From contig CAAFGE010000043.1 of the NCBI GenBank assembly GCA_900762355.1, positions 72,932 through 136,931 of the forward strand: 64,000 nucleotides of DNA. The letters run 5' to 3'. This DNA comes from an uncultured Collinsella sp. (GTDB taxonomy: Bacteria > Actinomycetota > Coriobacteriia > Coriobacteriales > Coriobacteriaceae). Under the pieces are notes generated by a model. The model ran no database searches. It was not told the origin of the DNA and saw only the letters and a list, made by a program, of their open reading frames with translations. Positions 34,434-43,384 of the stretch are shown piece by piece; position 1 is the stretch's first letter; every line of letters begins with the position of its first letter. Position numbers and translations under genes: made by a program.

Positions 34434-34880
34434 ATGAATAAAAACGAGGAAGGCCACGTCCGGCCTCCCTCGCAAAGGGTCTCTGATTACTTCCACTCAT
34501 TGGGGACAGACTTAAATGAGTGCTCTTGAAATGCCGGCGCCTGGGGACGTTCTTTTTCTGTCTGCAGTTTGGAACGTTCCTTTTCTGTCGGCAGTTTGGG
34601 ACGGTCCTTAGAGCTGCAGCGCGCCATGAGCGACGAGGCGAAGCGGATCATCCTGTCTTTTGAGTTCTAAGCATAAGCCCCTGTCTCTGAGCAATGACCG
34701 GTTCGCATTTGTGCGCATTTGCGTGCGTGGGATTGCGTGAATATGCGTATAGATGCGCCGTTTACGGGATAAAAATGACCGTTTAGCGGTGAGATACGCA
34801 AAAACGCGCACAGAAGCGTGTGTTTGTGCGAATATAGAGCTGTCAGAAAGCAAGGCGTTCTATGACACAGGAGGCACATA
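34434..34880. other. Non-coding stretch with 27-nt tandem repeats upstream of the oxidoreductase
   Basis: Units 34546-34572 and 34573-34599 share the 27-nt pattern (G/A)ACGTTC then TTTTCTGTC, GCAGTTTGG, with a third partial unit at 34600. After them a short open piece reads LQRAMSDEAKRIILSFEF and stops, looking like the tail of a lost gene. The rest (34680-34860) is A+T-richer and holds no gene; it probably contains the promoter of the next operon, but no convincing -35/-10 pair was found. Confidence 0.55.
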
Positions 34881-35960
34881 ATGGCAGATTCCAAGCAGGC
34901 TCCGCTCGACGCCGCGGCAGCCGCCAAAGCAGCGTTCGCTTCGGTCCAGGACAAGCCGTTCCCCGACGATATTTTTACGGCTCCCGAGCTCCATTGGGCC
35001 GTCATCGGTTGCGGCGTTATCGCCAACCAGATGGCTCAGTCCCTTGCTCTTGCCGGTCGCAAGCTTGCGGGCGTCGCCAACCGTACGCCGTCCAAGGCTC
35101 AGGCTTTTGCCGAGCAGTATGGCATCGAGAAGGTCTATGAATCGGTTGAGGACCTCTACGCCGATCCGGGCATCGACGCCGTCTATATCACCACGCCGCA
35201 CAACACGCATATCACCTATCTGCGTGACGCGCTGGCCGCCGGCAAGCACGTGCTCTGCGAGAAAGCCATTACCCTCAATTCCGCTGAGCTCGACGAGGCG
35301 CGTGCCATCGCCGACGAGCACAACGTCGTCCTCATGGACGCCACCACGGTGCTTCATATGCCCTTGTATCAAGAGCTGCGCCGTCGCATGGATGCCGGTG
35401 AGTTCGGCCGCATGAACCTCGCCCAGCTCAACTTTGGTAGCTACAAGGAGTACGGCGATCTGACCAATCGCTTCTACAACCGCAACCTTGCTGGCGGTGC
35501 CATGCTCGACATTGGCGTGTATGCCCTGTCCGTCATGCGTCTCTTTATGGCAAGCCAGCCCATTGAGGTCGTTTCGTTGGGCAACACCTGTGAGACCGGT
35601 GTTGACGTTGCGGGCGGCATCGTCTGCCGTAATGCCGAGCAGCAGCTGGGTGTTGTGAGCCTCACGCTCCACTCCAAGCAACCCAAGCGCTCGATTATTA
35701 GCTTCGATAAGTGCTATATCGAGGTCAACGAGTATCCGCGCGCCGATCACGCGACCATCGTGTGGACTGCGGACGGCCACCGCGAGGAGGTCCACGCCGG
35801 CACCGAGGCTTACGCCCTGTGTTATGAGATGGCCGATCTTGAGAAGGCCGTTGCCGGCGACGACTCCAAGCGCGAGCTTCTGGATTATGCTTCTGATGTT
35901 ATGGAGCTTATGACCAAGCTTCGCGCCGATTGGGGAGTCGTGTACCCCGAGGAGGAGTAA
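34881..35960 (+). CDS. Gfo/Idh/MocA-family oxidoreductase
   Basis: The 359-residue protein is an NAD(P)-dependent sugar- or polyol-type dehydrogenase. It has the Rossmann motif VIGCGVIANQMA, preceded by an unusual ~40-residue Ala-rich leader, the family CEKAITLN motif (equivalent of EKP), and a C-terminal substrate domain with GGAMLDIGVYAL. AGGAGG precedes the ATG. The DeoR-type regulator follows three bases later, so they are an operon. The substrate cannot be predicted. Confidence 0.9.
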   Translation: MADSKQAPLDAAAAAKAAFASVQDKPFPDDIFTAPELHWAVIGCGVIANQMAQSLALAGRKLAGVANRTPSKAQAFAEQYGIEKVYESVEDLYADPGIDAVYITTPHNTHITYLRDALAAGKHVLCEKAITLNSAELDEARAIADEHNVVLMDATTVLHMPLYQELRRRMDAGEFGRMNLAQLNFGSYKEYGDLTNRFYNRNLAGGAMLDIGVYALSVMRLFMASQPIEVVSLGNTCETGVDVAGGIVCRNAEQQLGVVSLTLHSKQPKRSIISFDKCYIEVNEYPRADHATIVWTADGHREEVHAGTEAYALCYEMADLEKAVAGDDSKRELLDYASDVMELMTKLRADWGVVYPEEE

Positions 35961-35963
35961 GCG

Positions 35964-36710
35964 ATGCTTGCGGAAGATAGGCTCAACGCAATCGTGTCGA
36001 TGGTGCAGCAGACGGGCTCGGTTACCGTACCGGAGCTTGCTGAGGCCCTGGGCGTGACGGCGTCTACCATTCGGCGCGACCTGCAGACGCTCAATCGCGC
36101 ACACCGTATCGCCAAGGTGCACGGTGGGGCGACGAGCCTTGAGCGCGCGCACGTGACGCGCGACCTAACGCTTAATGAGCGCAGCGATCTCCATAACGAC
36201 GACAAGGAACGTATCTGCGCCCGTGCGGCGGCGCTGGTGGAGCCCGAGAGCTTTGTGTACATCGACTCGGGCTCGACGACGCTCAGGCTCATCGAGCATC
36301 TTCCACACCTTGAAGGTGTCACCTATGTGACTGATTCCGTGCTCCATGCTCAGCATCTCGCTTTGCGCGGCATGCGTACCGTGGTGCTGGGCGGCGAGCT
36401 CAAACCCGAGACCGAGGCGCTCGTTGGCCCCGATGCCTTGGCAACCTTAGACCGTTACAACTTCAACTGCGGCTTTTGGGGCTCTAACGGCATTGCCGCC
36501 GAGCAGGGCTTCACGGCGCCCGATATCGAGGAGGCGCAAGTAAAGCGTATCTCGATGCGCCATACGGCCAAGCGCTTCGTAATCTCGGACGCCAGTAAAT
36601 TTGGCATGGTGGCGCCCGTCAAGTTCGCGGACTTCCGCGATGCAACGATTATTGCCGCAGGCGAGGTCCCCGCCAAGTACCGGGCAATGGACAACGTCAT
36701 CACGGTCTAA
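35964..36710 (+). CDS. DeoR-family transcriptional regulator
   Basis: The 248-residue protein has an N-terminal winged HTH (VTVPELAEALGVTASTIRRDL, about 18-38) and a DeoR C-terminal sugar-phosphate sensor domain with YIDSGSTTLRL and SNGIAAEQGF. Such regulators usually repress a sugar-catabolic operon and respond to a phosphorylated sugar. It is coupled to the oxidoreductase gene and may regulate that operon. Confidence 0.9.
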   Translation: MLAEDRLNAIVSMVQQTGSVTVPELAEALGVTASTIRRDLQTLNRAHRIAKVHGGATSLERAHVTRDLTLNERSDLHNDDKERICARAAALVEPESFVYIDSGSTTLRLIEHLPHLEGVTYVTDSVLHAQHLALRGMRTVVLGGELKPETEALVGPDALATLDRYNFNCGFWGSNGIAAEQGFTAPDIEEAQVKRISMRHTAKRFVISDASKFGMVAPVKFADFRDATIIAAGEVPAKYRAMDNVITV

Positions 36711-36730
36711 CAGCAAGGGACGGGCTAAGG

Positions 36731-36773
36731 CCAAAACCACCGCGAAGGGGCAGGAACCTTTGTGGTGGTTTTG
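36731..36773 (+). terminator. Terminator after the DeoR-type gene
   Basis: CCAAAACCACC pairs with GGTGGTTTTG, with extra pairing CGAAGG/CCTTTG, leaving a short loop. It is followed by the second hairpin of the 53-nt repeat. Confidence 0.75.
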
Positions 36774-36825
36774 ACGTTTGTCCAGATAAAACCTGCCAAA
36801 ATAAACCTGTCCCTTTTTGGCAGGT
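36773..36825. repeat. 53-nt dispersed repeat copy 2, acting as bidirectional terminator
   Basis: The block matches 1121-1173. Here AAAACCTGCCAAAA pairs with TTTTTGGCAGGTTTT around a 12-nt loop, so it can terminate both the DeoR transcript and the convergent RluA transcript. Confidence 0.8.
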
Positions 36826-36826
36826 T

Positions 36827-37486
36827 TTAGGGCTCCCAGGGGCAGGGGGCTTCGATGTGGATGTGCTCGCCGGTTACGGGATGCGTAAAGGACACGCTGT
36901 GGGCGTGGAGCATGAGGCCACAAGGACGCGGCGTCCCGTACAGGTCGTCGCCCACCAGGGGATGGCGCTCGCTCGCCAGGTGCACGCGAATCTGGTGTTT
37001 GCGGCCGGTGAGCAGCTCGACATCGATATACGAGCGCGTGGGCAGGCCGCGGCGGCTCTTAAGACGCTTGAGCACCTTCACGCGCGTTTGAGACGGCTTG
37101 CCGCTGGCGCCGACGCGCATCTTTCGGCTGTCGTGACGGTCGCGGGCGATGGGCTTGTCGATGAGCTTTTCGTTCCAGTCGATCTTGCCCTCGGCGAGCG
37201 CCAGGTAGTGCTTTTCGAACGCGTGGTCGATGATCATCTGGTCAAAGGCGGGCTGCGTCTGCTTGTCGAGTGAGAACAGCACCACGCCGGTGGTGTCACG
37301 GTCCAGGCGATTGAGCGGCTGCATGTCGGTCGCGGCAAAGCCGTCGCCCATCGCCAGCAGCAGGTCGCTGGCGTAGTCGGTAAGTGTGCGCTCGCCGGTG
37401 CCGTCACCGTGGACGATCATGCCGGCGGGCTTGTCGATGGCCATGAGCCAGGCGTCGCAGTAGAGGACTTGAGGTTCTTCGTTCAC
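36827..37486 (-). CDS. RluA-family pseudouridine synthase without S4 domain
   Basis: The 219-residue enzyme isomerises uridine in RNA. The catalytic Asp lies in LNRLDRDTTGVV, with the RluA blocks KPAGMIVHGDG and LTGRKHQIRVHLA. There is no S4 domain, as in the RluA/RluC-short or TruC subgroup, so the target could be rRNA or tRNA. It is downstream of the U32 gene on the same strand with a 15-nt gap and likely forms an operon with it. Confidence 0.88.
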   Translation of the reverse strand: MNEEPQVLYCDAWLMAIDKPAGMIVHGDGTGERTLTDYASDLLLAMGDGFAATDMQPLNRLDRDTTGVVLFSLDKQTQPAFDQMIIDHAFEKHYLALAEGKIDWNEKLIDKPIARDRHDSRKMRVGASGKPSQTRVKVLKRLKSRRGLPTRSYIDVELLTGRKHQIRVHLASERHPLVGDDLYGTPRPCGLMLHAHSVSFTHPVTGEHIHIEAPCPWEP

Positions 37487-37501
37487 GTGTAAGCCTTTCG
37501 G

Positions 37502-39997
37502 TTAGCTAATTCCCACAAACATGCAGCCCGAGGTGGCGCCGCGCAGGCGGGCGGCCGGCTTGCGGCCGGCTTGAGCCGCCTCGACAGCGCGACGGACGCG
37601 AGCGACGGCACGGCCAATCTCATCGGCCTCGAGCAAGGTTCCGTCGACCATAAGACGGCGCACGCCGGCATCGAGCAGCTGCGGAACTTGCGGCGTGAGG
37701 TCGATGGGGTAGGCGTCGTACAGGCGTGAGCGGCCGTGGATGTCGGTACGCACCGGCATGACCTTGGCGTCGATATTCTTGAGCGAGAGCTTGCGGGCAC
37801 GCAGGCGGCAGTTGGCACAATCGTGGATGCAGCCGTTGGCAACCTGCAGAATGCAATGCTCGCTTGTCATGACGCGCGGGCGGCCAAAGACGGTGATGCC
37901 CAGAGCCGCGGGCGCGGCGGTGCCGAGCGAGATAATCTCGTCGAGCGTGATCTCGGGCGAGAGCCAAAACGCACCGGCTCCGCGCTCGGCAAGCGCCTCC
38001 ATGCAGGGCGTGTTGTGCACCGGCAGGCAAGAGCGAATCTCGGCCGTGGCGCCAACCTGGGCGGCCAGGGCAAGCTCAGAGATGTTGCCAATAGCGACCG
38101 TGGCGCCGGCAACAACCCATGGGTCAACGCGGACGTGGTCAACGGCGCGGCAGACCTCATCGAGCACGGGTACGATGCCCTGCTCAAACGTATCGGCGGG
38201 GGAGAGCTTGGCCGCATCGAGCGCGTCGGTGGTCATGTAGATGCGCGTTGCACCCTCCGCCCGCGCTGCCTCGGCGGCCTCGAGCGAGGTGACGGTGGCG
38301 CAGATCTGCGGCTCGTCGCGGTAGTGCTCGGGCGCGGGGCGGGAATCACTGGTGACAATCGCCGGCAGCTCGAGCGTTTTCGCGCGCTCCGCGTACGGCG
38401 CCAGAATGGCCTCTTCCAGCGCCTTGCAAGCGGCGGCGCGCACCTTATGTACGGCGGAGAAACCCATGCCACAGCCCTCATCGAGCGCCACCTCAAAGCT
38501 CGCAGCCTCAAAGGGAGAGGAACCCATGCGGCCGACGTGCTCAACCAGATCGGACGCCTCGACCGCACGGGTCTTGGCGGCTTCGACGGTAAAGCCCGTG
38601 GCCGTGGCCGTAAGCGAAGGGTCGTCGCAGCAGGTGAGCGTAACGGTAAACGGCTCGCCCAGACGCGCCACGACGGACACATCAACAGCTCGGCGGCGCA
38701 GCACATCGCGCTTGAGCGCGGCGCCGGCGGCGTCGATGGCACGCTGACTACGAATCACGCGGACGCGGCAGCCCTCGGGCATGCTGCGGGGTACGCGACA
38801 TTCGATGACTTCACCGGCTGCGGCATCATCGGCGGCAATGGTGGTCAGGAACTGGTCAAACTCGTTATCGTGGCGAAGCTCCAGCAGGTCGCCCTTGCCC
38901 ACGGGCTCAAACAGCTCAATGCGGGCGATGGCGGCGCGGCGACGGCGGTCGTCGGGCTTGAGGCCGCGCACATCGCGGTTGGCCGGGCGGCTGCCCAGCA
39001 CCGTGCCCACGATCTGGCCGCGGTTGTTGGAACGCTCATAGCTCATCATCTCGTCGCCCGAGGTGCCGTCCTGATAGGCGTGCGTAAAGTCGCGGTTAAA
39101 GCAGCGCTTGAGCTGGCGCTGGCGGGCGGCTTTCTCGTCCTTGGCAACGGTGGTTCCGGCCAGCATGTCATCAATCTGATGACGATACACGTCGACGATG
39201 GAATACACGTAATCGGGCGCCTTCATGCGGCCCTCGAGCTTGAGCGACGCAGCGCCGGCGTCATACAGGCGGCGAACAAGTTGTGAGGTGTTGGTGTCAC
39301 GTGGGCACAGCGCGCGCTCGCGACCGGCAGGGGAGAGCGAGCGACCGTTCTCGTCGATCAGCTCGTAGGGCAAGCGGCAGGGCTGGGCGCACATGCCACG
39401 GTTGGCCGATCGTCCCGCCATGGCAAAGCTCGAAAGCAGACACAGGCCAGAGTAGCAAAAGCAGATGGCGCCATGGCTAAAGACCTCAAGGTCCACATCG
39501 GGCGCGGCATCGTGGATGGCGGCAATCTCGTCGATGGAAAGCTCGCGCGAGAGGGTCACGCGGTCGGCGCCCTGCTCGCGGCACCAAAGGGTTCCGCGGT
39601 CGTCGTGGATGTTCGCCTGGGTCGAGATATGCGTCTCGATGCCGGGCATGGTGCGCTTGACCTCAAAGAACAGGCCCCAGTCCTGGATGATGAAGGCGTC
39701 GGCGCCCAGCGTGGAGCAGCGATGGATGAGCTGCAACGCATCGCTCATCTCGGATTCCTTGATGACGATGTTGACCGTGACGTAGACGCGCGAGCCGGCC
39801 AGGTGCGCGGCGCGGCAGGCCTGCTCAAAGGCCTCGTCGGTAAAGTTGGTGGCCTTGCGGCGTGCGTTGAAGCTGCCCATGCCGCAGTAGATGGCGTCTG
39901 CCCCGGCGGCGAGTGCGGCGGCAAAGGGCTCGGGCCCTCCGGCGGGCGCCAAAAGCTCGGGTCTGCGGTTGGTGGTTCGACTGGCGGTTGCGGTCAT
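37502..39997 (-). CDS. U32-family protein (RlhA/TrhP-like), long form with DUF3656
   Basis: The 831-residue protein begins with the U32 core: ELLAPAGGPEPFAAALAAGADAIYCG, then the cysteine-rich motif SHGAICFCYSGLCLLSSF followed by GMCAQPCRLPY, which holds an iron-sulfur cluster in RNA-hydroxylating relatives. The C-terminal half matches the DUF3656 extension seen in long U32 proteins. Once annotated as peptidases, E. coli RlhA and TrhP hydroxylate rRNA and tRNA bases, so an RNA-modifying role fits pairing with a pseudouridine synthase. Confidence 0.85.
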   Translation of the reverse strand: MTATASRTTNRRPELLAPAGGPEPFAAALAAGADAIYCGMGSFNARRKATNFTDEAFEQACRAAHLAGSRVYVTVNIVIKESEMSDALQLIHRCSTLGADAFIIQDWGLFFEVKRTMPGIETHISTQANIHDDRGTLWCREQGADRVTLSRELSIDEIAAIHDAAPDVDLEVFSHGAICFCYSGLCLLSSFAMAGRSANRGMCAQPCRLPYELIDENGRSLSPAGRERALCPRDTNTSQLVRRLYDAGAASLKLEGRMKAPDYVYSIVDVYRHQIDDMLAGTTVAKDEKAARQRQLKRCFNRDFTHAYQDGTSGDEMMSYERSNNRGQIVGTVLGSRPANRDVRGLKPDDRRRRAAIARIELFEPVGKGDLLELRHDNEFDQFLTTIAADDAAAGEVIECRVPRSMPEGCRVRVIRSQRAIDAAGAALKRDVLRRRAVDVSVVARLGEPFTVTLTCCDDPSLTATATGFTVEAAKTRAVEASDLVEHVGRMGSSPFEAASFEVALDEGCGMGFSAVHKVRAAACKALEEAILAPYAERAKTLELPAIVTSDSRPAPEHYRDEPQICATVTSLEAAEAARAEGATRIYMTTDALDAAKLSPADTFEQGIVPVLDEVCRAVDHVRVDPWVVAGATVAIGNISELALAAQVGATAEIRSCLPVHNTPCMEALAERGAGAFWLSPEITLDEIISLGTAAPAALGITVFGRPRVMTSEHCILQVANGCIHDCANCRLRARKLSLKNIDAKVMPVRTDIHGRSRLYDAYPIDLTPQVPQLLDAGVRRLMVDGTLLEADEIGRAVARVRRAVEAAQAGRKPAARLRGATSGCMFVGIS

Positions 39998-40179
39998 ATC
40001 CTGCCTTTCAAAATGCTCAGATACTCAAAAGTATAGTGGTGCCGTCGCGGCAGGCGATGCCCGCGTTCCAAGCGGGATAAAGTCTTCAGCAGCTTGGACT
40101 GGCTGCTCCACATGAGAACCGTTCAGCGGTCCGGGGAAACCGTTGGGCGATAAAATATTCTCGCAACGTGATAATAATC

Positions 40180-40208
40180 TTGCATCGCGCGGAAACCTTG
40201 AGTACTAT
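40180..40208 (+). promoter_or_regulatory. Predicted ridA promoter
   Basis: TTGCAT (40180-40185) and TACTAT (40203-40208) are separated by 17 nt and lie about 88 nt upstream of the ridA start. The rest of 39998-40295 holds no gene. Confidence 0.6.
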
Positions 40209-40295
40209 CCCAATCAAGCGCGGTGTTCAGACCGAACTGTGCCTCCCGGTGTGAACGCCGCGCTCCCGTTCCCTTTTACTTGTAAGGAGATAAAC

Positions 40296-40673
40296 ATGAG
40301 CAAGACCGTCGTGTCTTCCGATAATGCACCCGCAGCCATCGGCCCGTATTCCCCCGGCATCCAGACCGGCAACATGGTGTTCCTGTCCGGCCAGCTGGGC
40401 ATCGACCCCGCAACCGGCAAGATGCCCGAGGGCGTCGAGGCCCAGGCTAAGCAGTCCCTTGCTAACGTCGAGGCCCTGCTGACCGCTGCCGGCGCCACCT
40501 TTGCCGATGTCGTCAAGACCACAGTCTACCTGGCTGACATTGCCGACTTCGCTGCCGTAAACGAGATCTACGCCTCCAAGTTCGAGGCCCCGTTCCCCGC
40601 GCGCAGCGCTTTCCAGGTTGCCGCTCTTCCGGCTGGCGGTCTGGTCGAGATCGAGGTCGTCGCCGCTCTCTAA
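40296..40673 (+). CDS. ridA: RidA/YjgF-family enamine/imine deaminase
   Basis: RidA hydrolyses reactive enamines such as 2-aminoacrylate made by PLP enzymes. The 125-residue protein has IGPYSPGIQTGN, FLSGQLGIDP and the substrate-binding Arg in FPARSAFQVAALP. I chose the ATG at 40296 behind AAGGAG; the open frame extends upstream through the promoter. It has its own promoter and terminator. The diaminopropionate ammonia-lyase of the purine cluster would generate 2-aminoacrylate. Confidence 0.93.
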   Translation: MSKTVVSSDNAPAAIGPYSPGIQTGNMVFLSGQLGIDPATGKMPEGVEAQAKQSLANVEALLTAAGATFADVVKTTVYLADIADFAAVNEIYASKFEAPFPARSAFQVAALPAGGLVEIEVVAAL

Positions 40674-40703
40674 GGCGTTGGCCACAACTAAACATGACAT
40701 GCA

Positions 40704-40741
40704 AAAAGACCCTGCAGCGCGTGCGAGCTGCAGGGTCTTTT
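40704..40741. terminator. Bidirectional terminator between ridA and the YheO-type gene
   Basis: AAAAGACCCTGCAGC pairs perfectly with GCTGCAGGGTCTTTT around an 8-nt loop. It serves ridA and probably the convergent regulator. Confidence 0.92.
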
Positions 40742-40785
40742 GTCAAGTGACGAATCGCTTGTGGAGCCGCGCTCCATTTTGCTCG

Positions 40786-41442
40786 TTAGCCCTCCTTGCG
40801 GACTTTTTGCAGGTAGCGGTACACGCTGGGCTCCGAGATGCCCAACGCGGTGGCAGCGCAGGCCACGGCGCCCTTGAGCATGAACACCCCGTTGCCGTTG
40901 AGGTGGCGAATGACGTCCACGCGGTCGCTCTGACCAAGCGACGCTACATCCAGCCCGCGCGCGCTCAGCAACTCGGCAATGCTGCGGTCGATGAGCTCCT
41001 GTGTGGACTCCGAAAGGCTTTCGACCTCGATAGGGGCGGGCTCCGTGCGCGTCGGCGCCGCGTCGAAGCACGCCATGAGCTGCTGCGCCATGGCGTTGAT
41101 GGAACGCACGGTCGAGAGATCGGTGTTGACGCAGAGCATACCGACGATCTCGTCATTCTCGCGGATAAAGTACGTCGCTGACTCCAACGTCTTGCCGCCG
41201 GCACCGCGCCCCTCGTAGCCCGTAATAAACGGCAGGTCGCGATACTTGGGGTCGTGCATGATCTTGAGCGCCAGATCGGTGGCGGGACCGCCGACCTTGC
41301 GGCCGCTCACGATGCCGTTGCGAATATCGACGATGGCGTGGTCGGGATCCGAGAAATCGTGCAGCACGATTTCACTGTTTTTGCCGAGTATCTGCTCCAG
41401 AAAATCGACCATCGGCAAAAAGCGACGTACGGTCTCGTTCAC
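40786..41442 (-). CDS. YheO/DauR-type PAS-HTH transcriptional regulator 1
   Basis: The 218-residue protein has a YheO-like PAS domain (about residues 5-115: LGKNSEIVLHDFSDPDHAIVDI, NDEIVGMLCVNTDLS) and a C-terminal HTH (about 170-215, AATALGISEPSVYRYLQKV). I chose the GTG at 41442 behind AAAGGAG. It is divergent from the purine permease and lies at one edge of the purine cluster; a paralogue sits at 56795-57448. It likely senses a small metabolite of the pathway, but the ligand is unknown. Confidence 0.85.
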   Translation of the reverse strand: MNETVRRFLPMVDFLEQILGKNSEIVLHDFSDPDHAIVDIRNGIVSGRKVGGPATDLALKIMHDPKYRDLPFITGYEGRGAGGKTLESATYFIRENDEIVGMLCVNTDLSTVRSINAMAQQLMACFDAAPTRTEPAPIEVESLSESTQELIDRSIAELLSARGLDVASLGQSDRVDVIRHLNGNGVFMLKGAVACAATALGISEPSVYRYLQKVRKEG

Positions 41443-41678
41443 GGGCAACTCCTTTGGGTGAAATCGGAAATGTTCATAACAATTTTTTCTCATGGTAACA
41501 CGCTGCCCATCATCTCGTATATCCGCAGGTACATTGCGTAATGCAGACGAACGGTAGGAATTTAGCGGTAAACGGTTGACCAAAAGAAAAGTTAGATGTT
41601 ATTTTGACCAGACACTTTCCTGACCTGCGGAAATGCGTTATTTCAGCTGAAGAATAGTCTGATAACAAAAAATTATTA

Positions 41679-41707
41679 TTGAGAATGAGAATCATCTTTA
41701 ATACGAT
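41679..41707 (+). promoter_or_regulatory. Predicted permease promoter with an overlapping Fur-like box
   Basis: TTGAGA (41679-41684) and TACGAT (41702-41707) are spaced by 17 nt. GAGAATGAGAATCATCTTT (41681-41699) inside the promoter matches 14 of 19 positions of the Fur consensus, so iron control is possible. The remaining spacer (41443-41678) is A+T-rich and holds no gene. Confidence 0.5.
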
Positions 41708-41794
41708 ATGCAATGAAGGCACAACCTCAACCCCGCACTGCGTCACAATAGAGCGTTAGATGCGAAAACAACTACTTCGAGGATTGGTGGTCAA

Positions 41795-43189
41795 ATGACC
41801 CAGGAGACGGTTACGAACGGCACTGAAGCCCTGTTCACTCGCGAAGGCATGCCTCCCGTTAAGGAAATGATCCCGTGTGCCCTTCAGCACGTACTGGCAT
41901 CGTTTGCCGGCATCATTACCCCGGCGGTCATCATGGCCGGCGTCTACGGCTTTAATAGCCAGCAGAGCACCGACATCATCCAGGTCGCGCTCATTCTTTC
42001 GGCGATCGACACGGCCCTTCAGGCCTTCGCTCCCTTCCGTCGCATCGGCGGCGGCCTGCCCATCGTCATGGGCGTTTCGTTCGCGTTCCTGCCGGCCCTG
42101 CAGGCCATGGGTGCCTCGGGCTTTAGCTTTGGTGCGCTGCTGGGCGGCGAGATCGTCGGCGGCGCCGTCGCGGTCCTCTTTGGTCTGGCTTACAGCAAGA
42201 TCAAGTGGCTGTTCCCGCCCGTCGTGACCGGTACGGTCATCTTCTCTATCGGCGTTTCGCTGTATCCCACGGCCGTCAAGTATATGGCCGGCGGTATGGG
42301 TACGCCGCTGTGGGGCACTCCGCAGGCCTGGTGCGTCGCTCTTATCACCTTCGCCGTGGTCTTTGCGCTCGCCAACTTTGGCAAGGGCACGCTCAAGCTG
42401 GGATCCGTGTTCTTTGGCATGATCGTCGGCATGATTGTCTCCATCCCCTTTGGCATGATTGACTTCTCCAGCGTCGCCACCGCTCAGGTCTTCGCCCTTC
42501 CCAAGCTCATGCCCTACGCGCTCGAGTTTGATCCCGAGGTCTGCATTACCCTCGCCGTCGTGTTCCCCATGGTTGCCATCCAAGTTATCGGTGACGTCTC
42601 CGCCGCCTGCCTGGGCTCCATCGACCGTATGCCCACCGAGCGTGAGCTCTCCGGCGCTATCGTGTCCCAGGGCCTCACCTCTATGGTCGGCGGCCTGCTG
42701 GGCGGTCTTCCCACCAGCGCCCTTGGCCAGAATGTGGGCATCATCTGCTCCAACAAGGTCGTCAACAAGTGGGTCTTTGTGATCATCGCGGCCGTCTTTG
42801 CCATTGCCGGTCTGTTCCCGCAGCTCTCTGCCGTCCTTTCCGCTATCCCGCAGCCCGTCATCGGCGGCGCGACCGTCGGCGTCTTTGGCACCATCACCAT
42901 GAACGGCGTGCGCATGTTCACCCGCGAGGGCCTCACGCAGCGCACTACCACCATCGTCGGTACCTCCGTCGTCTTTGGCCTGGGTATCTGGATGGCCAGC
43001 GGTTGCCTTGCCGGTGAGGGTATGCCCACCTGGGTGCCCACCGTCATCGGCTCCAATGCCGTAACCCCCACCGCCATCATGGCCATTGTCCTTAACCTGA
43101 TCCTTCCGCAGACGCCGGTCGTGGCTCAGCACATCGATGCTGCCAAGGACGCTGCCGTGGATCTGGTCTTGCCCGAGAGCAAGAAGTAA
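41795..43189 (+). CDS. NCS2-family uracil/xanthine/urate permease
   Basis: The 464-residue membrane protein is a nucleobase:cation symporter-2 member. It has about 12-14 hydrophobic segments, the N-terminal ALQHVLASFAGIITPAVIM, the substrate-site region FPMVAIQVIGDVSAA and the NCS2 signature PTSALGQNVGIIC. Context (SsnA, YgfK, XdhD downstream) makes urate or xanthine the likely substrate, as for UacT/XanQ relatives. GAGGATTGGTGG precedes the ATG. Confidence 0.9.
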   Translation: MTQETVTNGTEALFTREGMPPVKEMIPCALQHVLASFAGIITPAVIMAGVYGFNSQQSTDIIQVALILSAIDTALQAFAPFRRIGGGLPIVMGVSFAFLPALQAMGASGFSFGALLGGEIVGGAVAVLFGLAYSKIKWLFPPVVTGTVIFSIGVSLYPTAVKYMAGGMGTPLWGTPQAWCVALITFAVVFALANFGKGTLKLGSVFFGMIVGMIVSIPFGMIDFSSVATAQVFALPKLMPYALEFDPEVCITLAVVFPMVAIQVIGDVSAACLGSIDRMPTERELSGAIVSQGLTSMVGGLLGGLPTSALGQNVGIICSNKVVNKWVFVIIAAVFAIAGLFPQLSAVLSAIPQPVIGGATVGVFGTITMNGVRMFTREGLTQRTTTIVGTSVVFGLGIWMASGCLAGEGMPTWVPTVIGSNAVTPTAIMAIVLNLILPQTPVVAQHIDAAKDAAVDLVLPESKK

Positions 43190-43206
43190 CCAATTCGGTG
43201 CTATTC

Positions 43207-43278
43207 GTCGGCGGACGCATCGCCTCGTCCGCCGACGTCATGCGGCGTCAAGCCGCACTTCAAAGGGTTTGTCCCTTT
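43207..43278 (+). repeat. Three successive hairpins between permease and ssnA
   Basis: GTCGGCGGACG / CGTCCGCCGAC (43207-43236, 11 bp), TGCGGC / GCCGCA (43241-43257) and AAAGGG / CCCTTT (43262-43278) stand in a row. None has a T tract. They may stabilise or process the mRNA. Confidence 0.7.
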
Positions 43279-43384
43279 GGTGAAGCGTTGACGGGAGAGG
43301 GCCCGTTTCCGGTGTAGGCCGGCGCTTCGCACTCCGCCATGTCAGAGGTGTCAAACCCCGCCCCTGATGTTGAAGGGAGCATCC

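Noticed and set aside
34546..34609. Possible CRISPR array
   Set aside because: The 27-nt units are directly adjacent with no spacers and there are fewer than three; no cas genes are present anywhere in the window.
41443..41794. Purine riboswitch upstream of the permease
   Set aside because: No guanine/xanthine-type aptamer core or terminator switch was recognised; the leader is short and A+T-rich.
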